A stretch of DNA of 64,000 nucleotides from an uncultured Bacteroidales bacterium (GCA_900319485.1 ONOQ01000004.1:51688-115687); one strand, 5' to 3'; shown: positions 43,304 through 52,641, counted from the first letter of the stretch. Notes: a model not told the origin generated them from the letters alone. Made by a program: numbers and translations.

Positions 43304-44518
43304 TTAAAGTTTGGAAATCCAGTCTGCGGCGCTGTTCAGGAGTTCGTCCAGCACATTTATCTTGACTATGCAGTTTTCGGCCTCCTCGGAAGTGGGGTTG
43401 TCTACAAAAGCTCCTTTGGCCATGGCTTCGTCAAGGGACTTGACAGCTTCGGCAAGTGCATTCTCCAGTTCCTTTGCGCTTCCCCAGTTGTTGTTGGCAA
43501 GGAATGCAGCAATGGATTTGGGATTTGCCGATGTTGCCCCCTGGGCCCCGTAGAGGCTGTACTGGATAGAGAGGATGTTGTCCTTGAAGTCCTGATAGGA
43601 TTTTTTGGAATAGGGGCTTTCAATGTAGTCGGCGTCATATTCGTCGCTGTTTACATAGTGTGCGGTTCCAATCTTTGTGTTCGCAACCTCGTTGCAGATA
43701 TTTGAGCATCCGGCCACCAGAATCTGAGCTGCGGCTTCAGGCCAGTTGCGGTAGGTGCTGCCGGCGCTTCCGGTATTCAGGAGATTTTCCCCGTAAGTGA
43801 AGCCGGAGTCCATCACGGTGTTCATTTCAAGTTCGTCCTCCACAAGGGTTTTCCTGGCTTCCGGGGCATTGGGATCCCATGCAACCTGAAGCTGGAAACA
43901 GTAGTTGCGAAGGTCTTCGGCCACTGCGGTTGCAAAGATAATCTCGTCCTTGCCGCTGACATTGCGGCCGGTAAAGGCTTCGTCGTCTTCGGTGCCATTG
44001 AGTGCCGCTGCCGCGCGGTTCTTTCCGTCGCGGAAAATAATGAATTCAATGCCGTGGAAGCCAAGGGATGCTGCGCCAACCTCGTCCACCGCACCTGCGC
44101 CTTCCTCGTCAAGGTCTGCGATAGTTTCGGCATTTGAGAGGCTTTTTGCCAGCTTGTCCTTGTCAAGGGGCCAGGAATCAATGTGGGGGTCTATGCCATA
44201 GGCGGTTGCTGCGCCATAGAGGAAGGCCTCGCTCTGTTCCCACCATTGACGGGCCGACAGGAAGGTTTCGCAAACCTTGTCAACGTCGGCCTGCTCGATG
44301 CTGCTTTTGCCCTTGAGGGCCTCCAGCTGTGTGTAGAGCTGCTCTGTAGCATCGGCCAAATTACCATAGATTTTATATATAACGCCGGGAACGTACTGCT
44401 CTACGGCTTCTTTCAGCTGGGTTTCCTGTGTTGTAAGCCCTGTTGTGTCCGTTTTGTTGCAGGCCATGGAAAGCACTCCGATGGCTGCGACGGCAAAAAA
44501 TGTTTCAATAGTTTTCAT
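43304..44518 (-). CDS. Imelysin-family (M75-like) lipoprotein
   Basis: A 404-residue imelysin-like protein with a lipobox in LSMAC (Cys20). Both diagnostic imelysin motifs are present: GFHGIE (153-158, the GxHxxE motif) and IDSWP (113-117), within an all-helical repeat that includes the ARQWWEQSEAFLYGAA segment. Despite the old peptidase M75 name, these proteins are thought to act in iron uptake (compare EfeO), probably binding metal or a metal-protein partner and not cutting peptides. The gene follows a porin by 22 bp and precedes the dihaem oxidoreductase by 8 bp, consistent with an envelope iron or electron-transfer unit. Confidence 0.92.
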   Translation of the reverse strand: MKTIETFFAVAAIGVLSMACNKTDTTGLTTQETQLKEAVEQYVPGVIYKIYGNLADATEQLYTQLEALKGKSSIEQADVDKVCETFLSARQWWEQSEAFLYGAATAYGIDPHIDSWPLDKDKLAKSLSNAETIADLDEEGAGAVDEVGAASLGFHGIEFIIFRDGKNRAAAALNGTEDDEAFTGRNVSGKDEIIFATAVAEDLRNYCFQLQVAWDPNAPEARKTLVEDELEMNTVMDSGFTYGENLLNTGSAGSTYRNWPEAAAQILVAGCSNICNEVANTKIGTAHYVNSDEYDADYIESPYSKKSYQDFKDNILSIQYSLYGAQGATSANPKSIAAFLANNNWGSAKELENALAEAVKSLDEAMAKGAFVDNPTSEEAENCIVKINVLDELLNSAADWISKL

Positions 44519-44540
44519 AATCAGTATTTTTTTTGAGTCA

Positions 44541-45821
44541 TTATCTGTTGAAATAGGCCATGTAGCATACGCCGATGCTTATGGAAGGTTCGGGGTTGTA
44601 CCCTGCTTTCAGGAAGCGGTGGGAATACTCTGCCTTAACCGCTATCTGCGGGAGCGGGAAATAGTTGAGGCCAAGTGCAATACGGTTTACAGCCGTCCAT
44701 TGTGCGGGCTCTTCTCCCTGGTCGGGGATATAGGAGTTGTAATACTCGTATCGGCCAAAGACAAACAGTTTCTGCTCCTTGTCATTGAGGTTGAACCAGG
44801 GCAGTATGTCATATCCTGCTTCCGCTCCTGCCGCAACGGCGCCGCGCCCTACGGCGGATTTCTTGTAAGGGGCGTTGTTGGCGCTGCGGTTGCGCTTCAT
44901 GTAACTGATGGCATAGGCATCTCCCACATAGCCGTAATCTGCATTTCCGCGGGCCACAAAACGGCGTCCGGCATATGCAAAATCAAATGCTCCTATGGCT
45001 GTGCGCCCTTTCACTCCGTAAAAACGGGAGGTCTCCGGCAGTTCTTCATAAGGGTATGTGTTGTTGAAAGCCCTGCCGTAAAATCCGCTCAGGGACATGC
45101 GCAGGTTCCTTACGGAGTAATTGTCTATGCGGGCTACCAGGCCAAGCTGGTTTGCAGTCTTGAATTCAAACGGAGACCCCGCTCCGTTCTTTATGAAGTT
45201 TTCCGTGTTGAACATGTAGGCGTCCAGGCCGGCAATTACCTGGAACTCATAGCGCCAGTGTGTTGTATGGCCCCAGATGCTTATTCCGGTGTCGTGCCAA
45301 GTGGAGGGGAGTATGGTATATTCTCCTTCGGGCCGATATACCGTGAAATAGTTCAGGGGTTCGTGGGCATTGTTGAGGCCTCCTACGGGCACCACAATAT
45401 GCCCCATCCTGATGTTGAATGCGGGATGAAAGCTTTTCTGGATCCAGAACTGTTCCAGTTCAACTTCACCTCCTTTTTCGGTTTCGGTTTCCCATTCGCC
45501 GGCTTCCTCGAACTCCTTTTCCACGGCGCCGCCTGTGCCGGTATGCTCGAATTCAATCTCGGACTGCATAGTCCAGCCCTTCCCGAAGTCGAATCCAAGA
45601 TAGACTACGGCATGGGGTATGTCAAACCGGCCGTGCTGTTCTCCCTTGTGCGATGCCGAGGAAGAATAACGGTACACATTGTCACTGTAAAAATTGCGGG
45701 AAAGGGCAACCTCACCATACCCGCCAACGGAAAAACGCTTCTCAATCTCAGTCTTCAGCTGTGCCTGTGCCTGTAAAGAAATGCCGGCTATCAGGCCGGC
45801 AAGAATAATCATTTTTCTCAT
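44541..45821 (-). CDS. Outer-membrane porin-like protein
   Basis: A 426-residue outer-membrane barrel with signal peptide MRKMIILAGLIAGISLQAQAQ. The strand pattern and motifs such as FSVGGYGEVALSRNFY, DIPHAVVYLGFDFGKGWTMQSEIEFEH and FNIRMGHIVVPVGGLNN are typical of OprO/P-like porin folds of Bacteroidota. It is the first gene of the minus-strand operon, behind a TATCTTTG promoter. Given imelysin and DHOR downstream, iron or another small ion is a reasonable cargo, but that is inference only. A long open frame on the opposite strand (44445-45776) is a shadow. Confidence 0.85.
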   Translation of the reverse strand: MRKMIILAGLIAGISLQAQAQLKTEIEKRFSVGGYGEVALSRNFYSDNVYRYSSSASHKGEQHGRFDIPHAVVYLGFDFGKGWTMQSEIEFEHTGTGGAVEKEFEEAGEWETETEKGGEVELEQFWIQKSFHPAFNIRMGHIVVPVGGLNNAHEPLNYFTVYRPEGEYTILPSTWHDTGISIWGHTTHWRYEFQVIAGLDAYMFNTENFIKNGAGSPFEFKTANQLGLVARIDNYSVRNLRMSLSGFYGRAFNNTYPYEELPETSRFYGVKGRTAIGAFDFAYAGRRFVARGNADYGYVGDAYAISYMKRNRSANNAPYKKSAVGRGAVAAGAEAGYDILPWFNLNDKEQKLFVFGRYEYYNSYIPDQGEEPAQWTAVNRIALGLNYFPLPQIAVKAEYSHRFLKAGYNPEPSISIGVCYMAYFNR

Positions 45822-45839
45822 GCCTTATTATTTGCAGCG

Positions 45840-45847
45840 CAAAGATA
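45840..45847 (-). promoter_or_regulatory. -7 box of the porin-imelysin-DHOR-ccsA operon
   Basis: The minus strand reads TATCTTTG, a full TAnnTTTG match, 18 bases before the porin ATG at 45821. The predicted leader is only about 12 nt. Confidence 0.55.
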
Positions 45848-45940
45848 AGGCGGTTTCCAGAGTCGTTCAATACCAATTTGTGGCTACCGGATGGCTGTGT
45901 GACGGGGAAAAACCAGATTGTCCATCCCTATTTATGGGGA

Positions 45941-46351
45941 TTATCGCTTGCTGGCGCGCTTTTCCCTTTCCTTACTGGCGCGTTTGCCGCCGCTCTTCCA
46001 GTACTTGGCCCACTGCTCCTCGGTGAAGAAACGCCTGAAGGAAGAGTCAACCTTCTCCATCCATTTGTCGGAGATGGCCATATAGAGGTCCGAGTTCTCC
46101 ACGCGGGCCTTCTGCATGTCAAGGAGTTCCGCCTGGCGGGCGCGTAAGTCGTGATTAAGCGTGGAATCCACGTAGAATTCCTGCCAGTATTCAAGTTCCA
46201 GCATATCCGTGAGGCGCTTGACCTCCTTGTCTATGAACTCCGTCATCTGCTTTTCCCTCTGCTCCGGTGTCTGGGGCGGGTTTTGTGCCCGTACGCTCAC
46301 GCCCAGAAGCAAACAGGGGAGGGCGGCAAGGAAAATCTTACAAATTTTCAT
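45941..46351 (-). CDS. Small secreted helical protein of unknown function
   Basis: A 136-residue protein. The start at 46351 gives MKICKIFLAALPCLLLGVSVRAQ, a good signal peptide; the frame stays open upstream but that extension overlaps the divergent gene. The mature part is mostly charged helix (TPEQREKQMTEFIDKEVKRLTD, LEYWQEFYVDSTLNHDLRARQAE, MAISDKWMEKVDSSFRRFFTEEQW). It ends in a very basic tail KRASKEREKRASKR. Helices of this type occur in small periplasmic chaperone-like proteins of Bacteroidota (Spy-like), but I cannot assign the family. It is divergent from the C69 gene, and its start codon overlaps that gene's -7 box. Confidence 0.75.
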   Translation of the reverse strand: MKICKIFLAALPCLLLGVSVRAQNPPQTPEQREKQMTEFIDKEVKRLTDMLELEYWQEFYVDSTLNHDLRARQAELLDMQKARVENSDLYMAISDKWMEKVDSSFRRFFTEEQWAKYWKSGGKRASKEREKRASKR

Positions 46352-46358
46352 ATCTTTG
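46351..46358 (+). promoter_or_regulatory. -7 box of the C69 peptidase gene
   Basis: TATCTTTG matches TAnnTTTG. It shares base 46351 with the start codon of the divergent small secreted gene, so the two transcription units overlap head to head. Confidence 0.5.
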
Positions 46359-46378
46359 TAGTCTTGTAACAATGTTTG

Positions 46379-46386
46379 CAAAATTA
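46379..46386 (-). promoter_or_regulatory. -7 box of the small secreted protein gene
   Basis: The minus strand reads TAATTTTG, a TAnnTTTG match, 27 bases upstream of the ATG at 46351. It lies inside the leader of the divergent C69 gene. Confidence 0.5.
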
Positions 46387-46394
46387 CGCAATTA

Positions 46395-46940
46395 ATGGAA
46401 AAAGGCAAAAATATACTTAAGGCCGCAGCCGTTTCGGCCATTTTGATGACCATCGGCATAGAAGGCAATACTTGTACCAATGTGATCGTAAGCCGCGGCG
46501 CAAGCAAGGACGGCTCCGTCCTGGTGTCCTACGCCGCAGACTCCCATTACCTCTTCGGGGAACTCTATTACCGCCCCGCGGTGGACTGGGACCCCGGCAG
46601 TACCCTCAACATCTATGACTGGGACTCAAACCGCTATCTTGGAGACATAGAGCAGGTTCCCCATACCTTCCAGACGGTTGGCAATATGAACGAGTACCAG
46701 GTTATCATCGGTGAAACCACCTGGGGCGGCCGCCCGGAACTTGAGGACAAAAAGGGTGGGATAGACTACGGCTCCCTTATCTACATCACCCTCCAGAGGG
46801 CAAAATCGGCCCGAGAAGCCATTGACATCATAGTAGACCTTGCCAACACCTACGGCTACGCGTCGGAGGGAGAGACCCCCCGACGGAGCAATCTGCGCCC
46901 ACGCCAACCAGGCCCGCATCGGCACATTCCCGCTCAATGA
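46395..46940 (+). pseudogene. C69 dipeptidase, N-terminal fragment
   Basis: The first 160 codons encode the N-terminal part of a C69 (PepD-like) Ntn-hydrolase dipeptidase: a signal segment ending IEGNT, the mature N-terminal catalytic Cys of CTNVIVSRGASKDGSV, and VGNMNEYQVIIGETTWGGRPEL. Homology stops after GYASEGE (46874). A run of six C (46876-46881) follows. From there the family sequence resumes in the next frame as PDGAICAHANQARI. From memory of the family, about 32-35 residues (a segment usually with IADPNE and a WIMEM-type motif) are missing at this point. So an internal deletion, not a simple frameshift, seems to have broken the gene. This frame then runs into unrelated residues to 46940. 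Confidence 0.75.
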
Positions 46941-48075
46941 CCCCGACAACTGCCTCTACGCCCCGGACGTAATCCGTTTCGCCCGCCGCAAGGGCTATTT
47001 TGACGGGGCGGATTCCGAGTTCTCCTTCAAGAAGGCTTATTGTCCGGCCGATTTCGGCACCGTCCGCGGCTGCGACGCCCGCGCCTGGAGCGCCTTCAAT
47101 ATCCTTACGGACGGCTGGTTCTCCTTCTACGATGAGGAAGGCAACGCCGTCACAAAGGACGCCTACAGTTATCTGGATTACGTGATGGGCAATAATCTGG
47201 AAGGGGACTTTCCGCTCTTCGTGTTCCCCCGCAAGAAAGTTGGCGTAAAGGAACTGGCCGATGTTATGAGGGACCACTTCGAGGGCACCCCCATGGACAT
47301 GACCCAGGATATCGGCGCAGGCGGAAACGCCCTCCCGTACCGCTGGAGGCCCATGGAGTGGGAGTTTGACGGAAAGACCTACGTCAACGAGCGCGCAATC
47401 GCCACCCAGCAGACAGGTTTCTGGTTCGTGGGCCAGGCCCGTAACTACGTCCCTGACGTTGTTGGCGGCATCCTGTGGTTCGGCACGGACGACGCAGCAA
47501 CCTCCTACCTTTCACCCATCTACACCTCCGTCACAAAGATTCCGGAATGCTTCCGTGAAGGTAACGGAGATCTCCTTCACTACTCTCCCACGGCATCCTT
47601 CTGGATCAACAACCGCGTCTCCAACGCCTGCTACAAGATGTACAACATCATGGCACCGTACGTACGCGCAAAGGTGGATTCCTTTGAACGTGACCAGATG
47701 GAGCGCCGCACCCATTCCGTAGACTCCATGGCCGTTGTGATGTACAACCAGGTGGTGATTAAACTCCAGAAGAAACTCTCCTCCAAGGGAGACGTAATGG
47801 TGTCCTCTAAGCCCTTTGCAAAAGTTGTGAAGTACGTTACGGATTACTCCGTGAACACCGCCCAGGAGCAGTTTGCAGCCTGGCAGAAACTGGAAGAGGA
47901 ACTCCTTGTGAAGTTTATGGACGGAAACGTCAAACCCCAGAACCCGGACGGCTCATTCAAGCATTCGGAATTCTCCAAAGGCATCCCTGAAAAGGTAGAG
48001 TGGCCCGGCTACACCGAACTCTGGAAGGAGACCGTCGCCCAGGAGCACGGGGAAACCATAGAAGTAAAAGAGTGA
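46840..48075 (+). pseudogene. C69 dipeptidase, C-terminal fragment
   Basis: This frame carries the rest of the C69 dipeptidase from about 46879: PDGAICAHANQARIGTFPLND, CLYAPDVIRFARRKGYF, then the long C-terminal half with GTPMDMTQDIGAGGN, QQTGFWFVGQARNYVPDVVGG and ASFWINNRVSNACYKMYN, ending HGETIEVKE. The residues from the ATG at 46840 up to 46878 (MPTPTATRRRERPP) are not family sequence and only reflect an open shadow frame. Reading is clean to the stop, so the downstream part shows no further damage. That favours a recent lesion or an assembly artefact. A functional enzyme would need the missing segment and the N-terminal Cys from the other frame. Confidence 0.72.
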
Positions 48076-48094
48076 CTATAAATCAAATAATTAC

Positions 48095-48102
48095 TATATT
48101 TG
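48095..48102 (+). promoter_or_regulatory. -7 box for the 48126 gene cluster
   Basis: TATATTTG matches TAnnTTTG and lies 23 bases before the ATG at 48126. It follows the broken peptidase gene and would drive the next three or four genes independently. Confidence 0.5.
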
Positions 48103-48125
48103 TGCAACCTCAACCATTACTCAAA

Positions 48126-48713
48126 ATGAAAACCAAGTTCCTCCTTTCCGTAACAATTGCCGTGGCGGCAGTCCTTTCCTGCGTTTCGGCATTTGCACAA
48201 ACTACAGTAACAGGTGTAAACGTCACCAAGTTTGAGGCAACCTCCGTTGAGGCCCAGCCCAAGATGCTGGTAACCCCCATCGCGGCCGACATTTCTATTA
48301 TCCAGGCCACCTCTTCCAGTTTCAAGACCCAGGGCACCATCGTCATCCCCGAGGTCCCGGACACCAAGGATGTTGCAAAACTGGAGCGCTATGCCGCAGA
48401 CGCCAAGCACGTTATCCTGGACGGCATAGAGGAACTCAAGGCCAAGGCCCTGTTTGAGTTCGCGGAAAGTGCCGGAGCAGACCTCATAGTGGCGCCGCTT
48501 TTCTCCGTTGTCACAGACAAGAGCGACGGCCGCATCATCTCTCTTACCGTTAGGGTGAAAGGCTATCCTGCCCGTTACACCAATTTCCGTAACGTCAAGC
48601 CTTCTGACACCACCATCGTGTACATCAACAGCGCCCTTTCAAGCGGTAAGAGCGTAAGGTCCATTTCCTCCACGGAAGCCGTGCAGACAGAAACCAAAAT
48701 GGAGGTCAAGTAG
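48126..48713 (+). CDS. Exported protein of unknown function
   Basis: A 195-residue protein. The start at 48126 gives MKTKFLLSVTIAVAAVLSCVSAFAQ, a signal peptidase I signal; the frame is open further upstream, but that part overlaps the preceding gene and precedes the promoter. The mature part has ADLIVAPLFSVVTDKSDGRIISLTVRVKGYPARYTNFR, a pattern I have seen in Bacteroidales proteins encoded beside small outer-membrane barrels. It has a Ser/Thr-rich tail SSTEAVQTETKMEVK. No enzymatic motif is visible. The next gene, a predicted barrel, starts 2 bp after the stop, so the two products probably act together in the outer envelope. Confidence 0.75.
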   Translation: MKTKFLLSVTIAVAAVLSCVSAFAQTTVTGVNVTKFEATSVEAQPKMLVTPIAADISIIQATSSSFKTQGTIVIPEVPDTKDVAKLERYAADAKHVILDGIEELKAKALFEFAESAGADLIVAPLFSVVTDKSDGRIISLTVRVKGYPARYTNFRNVKPSDTTIVYINSALSSGKSVRSISSTEAVQTETKMEVK

Positions 48714-48715
48714 TT

Positions 48716-49309
48716 ATGAAAAGGCTGATACTTCTTGCGGCGCTGCTTCTTGCGGCATTGTCGGCCGGGGCCCAGACCACCATTGACTTCACCGGCGTCT
48801 CAATCAATACGGAGCGCGTGAAAAAGGTCTATGAGCGTAAAGCCTTCATAATGGCCACCGGAGGTCCTGAGTTATTTTCGTTCCGGAAAAACCATTTTGA
48901 CGCAACCGGCGTTTTCGGACTCAGGTTCGGTATGGTATGGCATTTTGGTTTTTACGTTGGGGCAGAAACCGGAATTGGCGGTTTCCCGGCCAAGACAGAG
49001 AAGGGCTATACGCAGGATTTCGTTCTCAACGGTATGCGCCGGGATCCCCGCATCTCTGCTGTCGCCGGCGGAATCTGGAGAATAACCCCTGCCGTAAATC
49101 TATATCTTGGCGGCGGTTATGCGACAGGCCAGAAACTGTATCAGAAGCAGGATAAAGGATGGGTGGAGTATGACGATTTCGATTCATTCCAGGCAGAGCT
49201 TGGAGGTATTTTCCACGCGGGGCATCTGAGTTTTATGGCCGGAGCCGCGGTTATCCCCCTGGATGTCTTCTGTCTTCGCTTCAACCTTGGCGTGGGTTAT
49301 AATTTTTAA
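48716..49309 (+). CDS. Small outer-membrane beta-barrel protein
   Basis: A 197-residue protein with signal peptide MKRLILLAALLLAALSAGAQ. Amphipathic strands follow, rich in Gly and aromatics: ATGVFGLRFGMVWHFGFYVGAETGIGG, VNLYLGGGYATG and LSFMAGAAVIPLDVFCLRFNLGVGYNF. It ends in an aromatic C-terminal strand typical of OMPs. It fits an eight-strand barrel. It is 2 bp after the preceding exported-protein gene and 11 bp before a lipoprotein gene, forming a small envelope operon of unknown role. Confidence 0.8.
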   Translation: MKRLILLAALLLAALSAGAQTTIDFTGVSINTERVKKVYERKAFIMATGGPELFSFRKNHFDATGVFGLRFGMVWHFGFYVGAETGIGGFPAKTEKGYTQDFVLNGMRRDPRISAVAGGIWRITPAVNLYLGGGYATGQKLYQKQDKGWVEYDDFDSFQAELGGIFHAGHLSFMAGAAVIPLDVFCLRFNLGVGYNF

Positions 49310-49320
49310 GGCTTTTCAAT

Positions 49321-50316
49321 ATGAAAAAGTTTGCCCTGATTCTTCTTCTTGCCATCTCTGCCGCATCCTGCGCCGTGAAGGATAAAAACGCCCCGGTCGC
49401 GGATCCGGATTATAACCGTTTCTTCCATATCGTCCAAAGCCAGATCTATTCAACGGCAACAACCATCTGGGCGGAGTCTGTGGATTTCTCCGCTTCTGGC
49501 GCAGTTGTCTCTCGATATGGTCTTTGCTGCAATCCGGTCCGCACGCCGGACATAGGGGACTATGTGGCCGACTTAAAATATGGGGCGTCCGGCCCTGTTG
49601 TCATTACGGGATTAAGCCCAAATACCAATTATTTATGTAGGGCATTTTTTGTCACATCGGACGGATCGGCATATTATAGCGAGCTTTTCGAAATATCTAC
49701 TCAATCCCTTCTTTCTCTTGAACTGGATGGTTATCCCACGTCCAACACCAAGGACGGCGGTTACGTTAAGGCAGTCCTCAAGGAAGGCAGTTTTGACGGC
49801 TGTACAGAAAGGGGATTCTGTTACGGCACATCGGAAGTACCTACGGTGAACGACTACAAAGTTGCCATAGCAGGAACGTCAAGCACTATGCAGGGCTACA
49901 TCCCCATGAGCCCCGGCCAAATGTTCTATTACAGGGCCTACGCCCGTCTGTCGGACGGTTCTGTGGTCTATTCGGATGAGAGCAATTATATCCAGACATA
50001 CGCCGTTACGGAAGGATTCAGCGTATCTAATTTGGCCTACGGCGTCACATATAACAGCACTTATTATCCTTTCTCAGCGCAACTTGACGCCACCTTCAGT
50101 TACTATTCTACATCCGAGACCACGGAGATCGGCTTTAAGGAAGGTGGCAGTTCCTGGAAATGGAACAACATTACTGACGGAAAGTTTACAGACTACAGGA
50201 CCTGGTACTTTGAAGACGTGGTACAAACCATCACGTATCAGGCCTATGCCGTCCTGAAAAGCACTGGCAAGAGGGTGTGGGGAGAGGAAAAGACCGCCTA
50301 TTTCTACTACAACTAA
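49321..50316 (+). CDS. Lipoprotein with repeated fibronectin-III-like modules
   Basis: A 331-residue lipoprotein (ISAASCAV, Cys17). The mature part has two or three related beta modules, each with a strand pattern ending in the Fn3-like phrase: VVITGLSPNTNYLCRAFFVTSDGSAYYS, then GYIPMSPGQMFYYRAYARLSDGSVVYS. A similar YQAYAVLKSTGKRVWGE occurs near the end. Modules of this kind (xTGLxPxTxYYxRAYA) are common in Bacteroidales surface lipoproteins. No catalytic motif is visible. Codon use looks more A/T-rich than in hppA downstream. Confidence 0.8.
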   Translation: MKKFALILLLAISAASCAVKDKNAPVADPDYNRFFHIVQSQIYSTATTIWAESVDFSASGAVVSRYGLCCNPVRTPDIGDYVADLKYGASGPVVITGLSPNTNYLCRAFFVTSDGSAYYSELFEISTQSLLSLELDGYPTSNTKDGGYVKAVLKEGSFDGCTERGFCYGTSEVPTVNDYKVAIAGTSSTMQGYIPMSPGQMFYYRAYARLSDGSVVYSDESNYIQTYAVTEGFSVSNLAYGVTYNSTYYPFSAQLDATFSYYSTSETTEIGFKEGGSSWKWNNITDGKFTDYRTWYFEDVVQTITYQAYAVLKSTGKRVWGEEKTAYFYYN

Positions 50317-50330
50317 CTAAACCTTTATAA

Positions 50331-52517
50331 ATGACCTATCTTTTTTATCTGGTTCCGGCGGCGGCAGTACTGGCCCTGCTCTTTGCGTGGATTTTCTTCC
50401 GTCAGATGATGAAGGAGAGTGAAGGAACCGTAACTATGAAAGAAATCGCACAGTATGTGCGTGAGGGCGCAATGGCGTACCTTAAACAGCAGTACAAAGT
50501 TGTTGTAATCGTATTCATAGTCCTGGCCGCCCTGTTTGCCGTTCTGGCATACGGTTTCGGCGTGCAGAACCCCTGGGTGCCGTTCGCATTCCTTACCGGC
50601 GGCTTCTTCAGCGGCCTTGCCGGCTTCGTGGGTATGAAAACCGCAACTTATGCATCGGCCCGTACGGCAAATGCAACAATGCGAAGCCTCAATTCCGGCC
50701 TTAAGATTGCCTTCCGCAGCGGCGCCGTCATGGGCCTTACCGTGGTTGGACTGGGCCTTCTGGACATCGCCATCTGGTGGAGCATCCTCAAGATCTTCTA
50801 TGAGCCCACGCAGGCCCAGAACCTTGTGGTGATCACCACCACCATGCTTACCTTCGGAATGGGCGCCTCAACCCAGGCCCTCTTCGCCCGCGTTGGCGGC
50901 GGCATCTACACCAAGGCCGCTGATGTGGGGGCCGATATCGTTGGTAAGGTAGAGCAGGACATCCCCGAGGACGATCCCCGCAACCCTGCCACCATTGCCG
51001 ATAACGTGGGTGACAACGTAGGTGACGTTGCCGGTATGGGCGCAGACCTCTATGAGAGTTACTGCGGCTCAATCCTTGCCACCATGGCCCTTGGTGCATC
51101 GGCCTTCTTCGGAGACGGAACCGCCGTCCAGATGAGGGCTATCCTTGCCCCTATGATGATTGCGGCAATTGGCGTAGTCCTCTCAATATTAGGTATTTAC
51201 GTGGTTCGTACAAAGGAAGGCGCTTCGCTGCAGGACCTCCTTGGTTCCCTCAGCCGCGGCACTAACCTTGCGGCCGTCCTCATCGCCCTGGTTTCCTTCG
51301 GCGTGTTCTACATCCTTGGCTTCCCCAACTGGTGGCAGATGGCCCTTTCCGTGGTCAGCGGCCTTGTGGCGGGAGTAGTTATCGGCAAAATTACCGAATA
51401 CTATACCTCCCACTCCTACAAGCCCACCCAGAAACTGGCCGAGAGCGCCCAGACAGGTCCCGCAACCGTCATCATCAACGGCGTTGGCCTTGGCATGATC
51501 TCCACCGCCGTTCCCGTTGTTACAATTGCAGTTGCCATCCTTCTGGCCTACGGCTTCGCAACCGGCTTCCACTTTGGCGTTGACACTTTGAGTATGGGCC
51601 TCTACGGCATCTCAATCGCCGCCGTGGGCATGCTCTCAACCCTTGGAATCACCCTGGCAACGGACGCTTACGGTCCCATCGCCGATAACGCCGGCGGTAA
51701 CGCCCAGATGAGTGAACTGGATCCTTCCGTACGTGAGAAGACCGATATCCTTGACTCCCTCGGTAACACTACCGCCGCAACCGGCAAGGGCTTTGCAATC
51801 GGCTCCGCTGCCCTCACTGCCCTGGCCCTCCTGGCGTCCTACATTGAGGAGATCAAGATAGGCTTCGGTCACCTTGCCGCAAAGGGCGGAGAAATGGCCG
51901 CGGAATTCTCCCGCCTTGCACACGGCAGCATCACGGATATTGTGGAGCACTATGACATTACCCTCATGAACCCTATGGTGCTGGTGGGCATTTTCATCGG
52001 CTCAATGATGGCATTCCTCTTCTGCGGTCTCACAATGAACGCCGTGGGACGTGCCGCAGAGAAGATGGTCATCGAGGTGCGCAGGCAGTTCCGTGAGATT
52101 GCCGGCATCCTTGAAGGAAAACAGCGCCCCGACTACACCAGTTGCGTGCGCATCTCCACCAAGGCTGCCCAGCACGAGATGATCTTCCCGTCCCTCCTTG
52201 CCATCATTGTCCCCATGCTTGTTGGTGTCATCCTTGGCCCTGCAGGTGTTATCGGCCTCCTTGCCGGCGGCCTTGGCGCAGGCTTCGTACTGGCCATCTT
52301 CCTGGCCAACTCCGGCGGCGCCTGGGACAACGCCAAGAAGTTCGTTGAGGAAGGCCACTTCGGCGGCAAGAACTCCTCCAGCCACCACGCCACCGTTGTA
52401 GGCGACACCGTCGGCGACCCCTTCAAGGACACCTCCGGCCCTTCCCTCAACATCCTCATCAAACTGATGAGCATGGTCTCCATCGTCATGGCCGGCCTCA
52501 CCGTGATGCTGCACTAG
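50331..52517 (+). CDS. hppA: Membrane-bound ion-pumping pyrophosphatase
   Basis: A 728-residue integral membrane pyrophosphatase that couples PPi hydrolysis to H+ and/or Na+ export. About 16 membrane helices are seen. PPi/Mg-binding motifs are [32 protein letters not shown]-type (about 200-235, with the characteristic EDDPRN and DNVGDNVGD) and a C-terminal [14 protein letters not shown] and [15 protein letters not shown]. The K+-dependence determinant reads [19 protein letters not shown]: an Ala (not Lys) in the NTTAA segment and GKG. That points to the K+-dependent class, which includes Na+ and dual Na+/H+ pumps of Bacteroides type. It is 14 bp after the preceding lipoprotein gene. Confidence 0.96.
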   Translation: MTYLFYLVPAAAVLALLFAWIFFRQMMKESEGTVTMKEIAQYVREGAMAYLKQQYKVVVIVFIVLAALFAVLAYGFGVQNPWVPFAFLTGGFFSGLAGFVGMKTATYASARTANATMRSLNSGLKIAFRSGAVMGLTVVGLGLLDIAIWWSILKIFYEPTQAQNLVVITTTMLTFGMGASTQALFARVGGGIYTKAADVGADIVGKVEQDIPEDDPRNPATIADNVGDNVGDVAGMGADLYESYCGSILATMALGASAFFGDGTAVQMRAILAPMMIAAIGVVLSILGIYVVRTKEGASLQDLLGSLSRGTNLAAVLIALVSFGVFYILGFPNWWQMALSVVSGLVAGVVIGKITEYYTSHSYKPTQKLAESAQTGPATVIINGVGLGMISTAVPVVTIAVAILLAYGFATGFHFGVDTLSMGLYGISIAAVGMLSTLGITLATDAYGPIADNAGGNAQMSELDPSVREKTDILDSLGNTTAATGKGFAIGSAALTALALLASYIEEIKIGFGHLAAKGGEMAAEFSRLAHGSITDIVEHYDITLMNPMVLVGIFIGSMMAFLFCGLTMNAVGRAAEKMVIEVRRQFREIAGILEGKQRPDYTSCVRISTKAAQHEMIFPSLLAIIVPMLVGVILGPAGVIGLLAGGLGAGFVLAIFLANSGGAWDNAKKFVEEGHFGGKNSSSHHATVVGDTVGDPFKDTSGPSLNILIKLMSMVSIVMAGLTVMLH

Positions 52518-52595
52518 CCTTTTCCTCAGCGTAGGGCTTCCGCCCCATGTTGTAATGCCGATGCGGTGGGGCTCAAGTGCCTGAGCGTCAATTGC

Positions 52596-52641
52596 TTACC
52601 GGATCTTTTAGGAAAACCAGTAATCCTAAACGATCCGGTAA
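52596..52641. repeat. Long hairpin downstream of hppA
   Basis: TTACCGGATC (52596-52605) pairs with GATCCGGTAA (52632-52641), and TTTAGGA (52607-52613) pairs with TCCTAAA (52624-52630). Together they give an 18-bp stem with one mismatch and the loop AAACCAGTAA. No T-tract follows, so it is not a standard terminator. It may be an RNA element, a binding site or a small repeat. Confidence 0.6.

Noticed and set aside
44445-45776. 443-codon open frame on the plus strand
   Set aside because: It is fully antisense to the porin gene, which has a signal peptide, a barrel pattern and a promoter. The plus-strand product has no family features.
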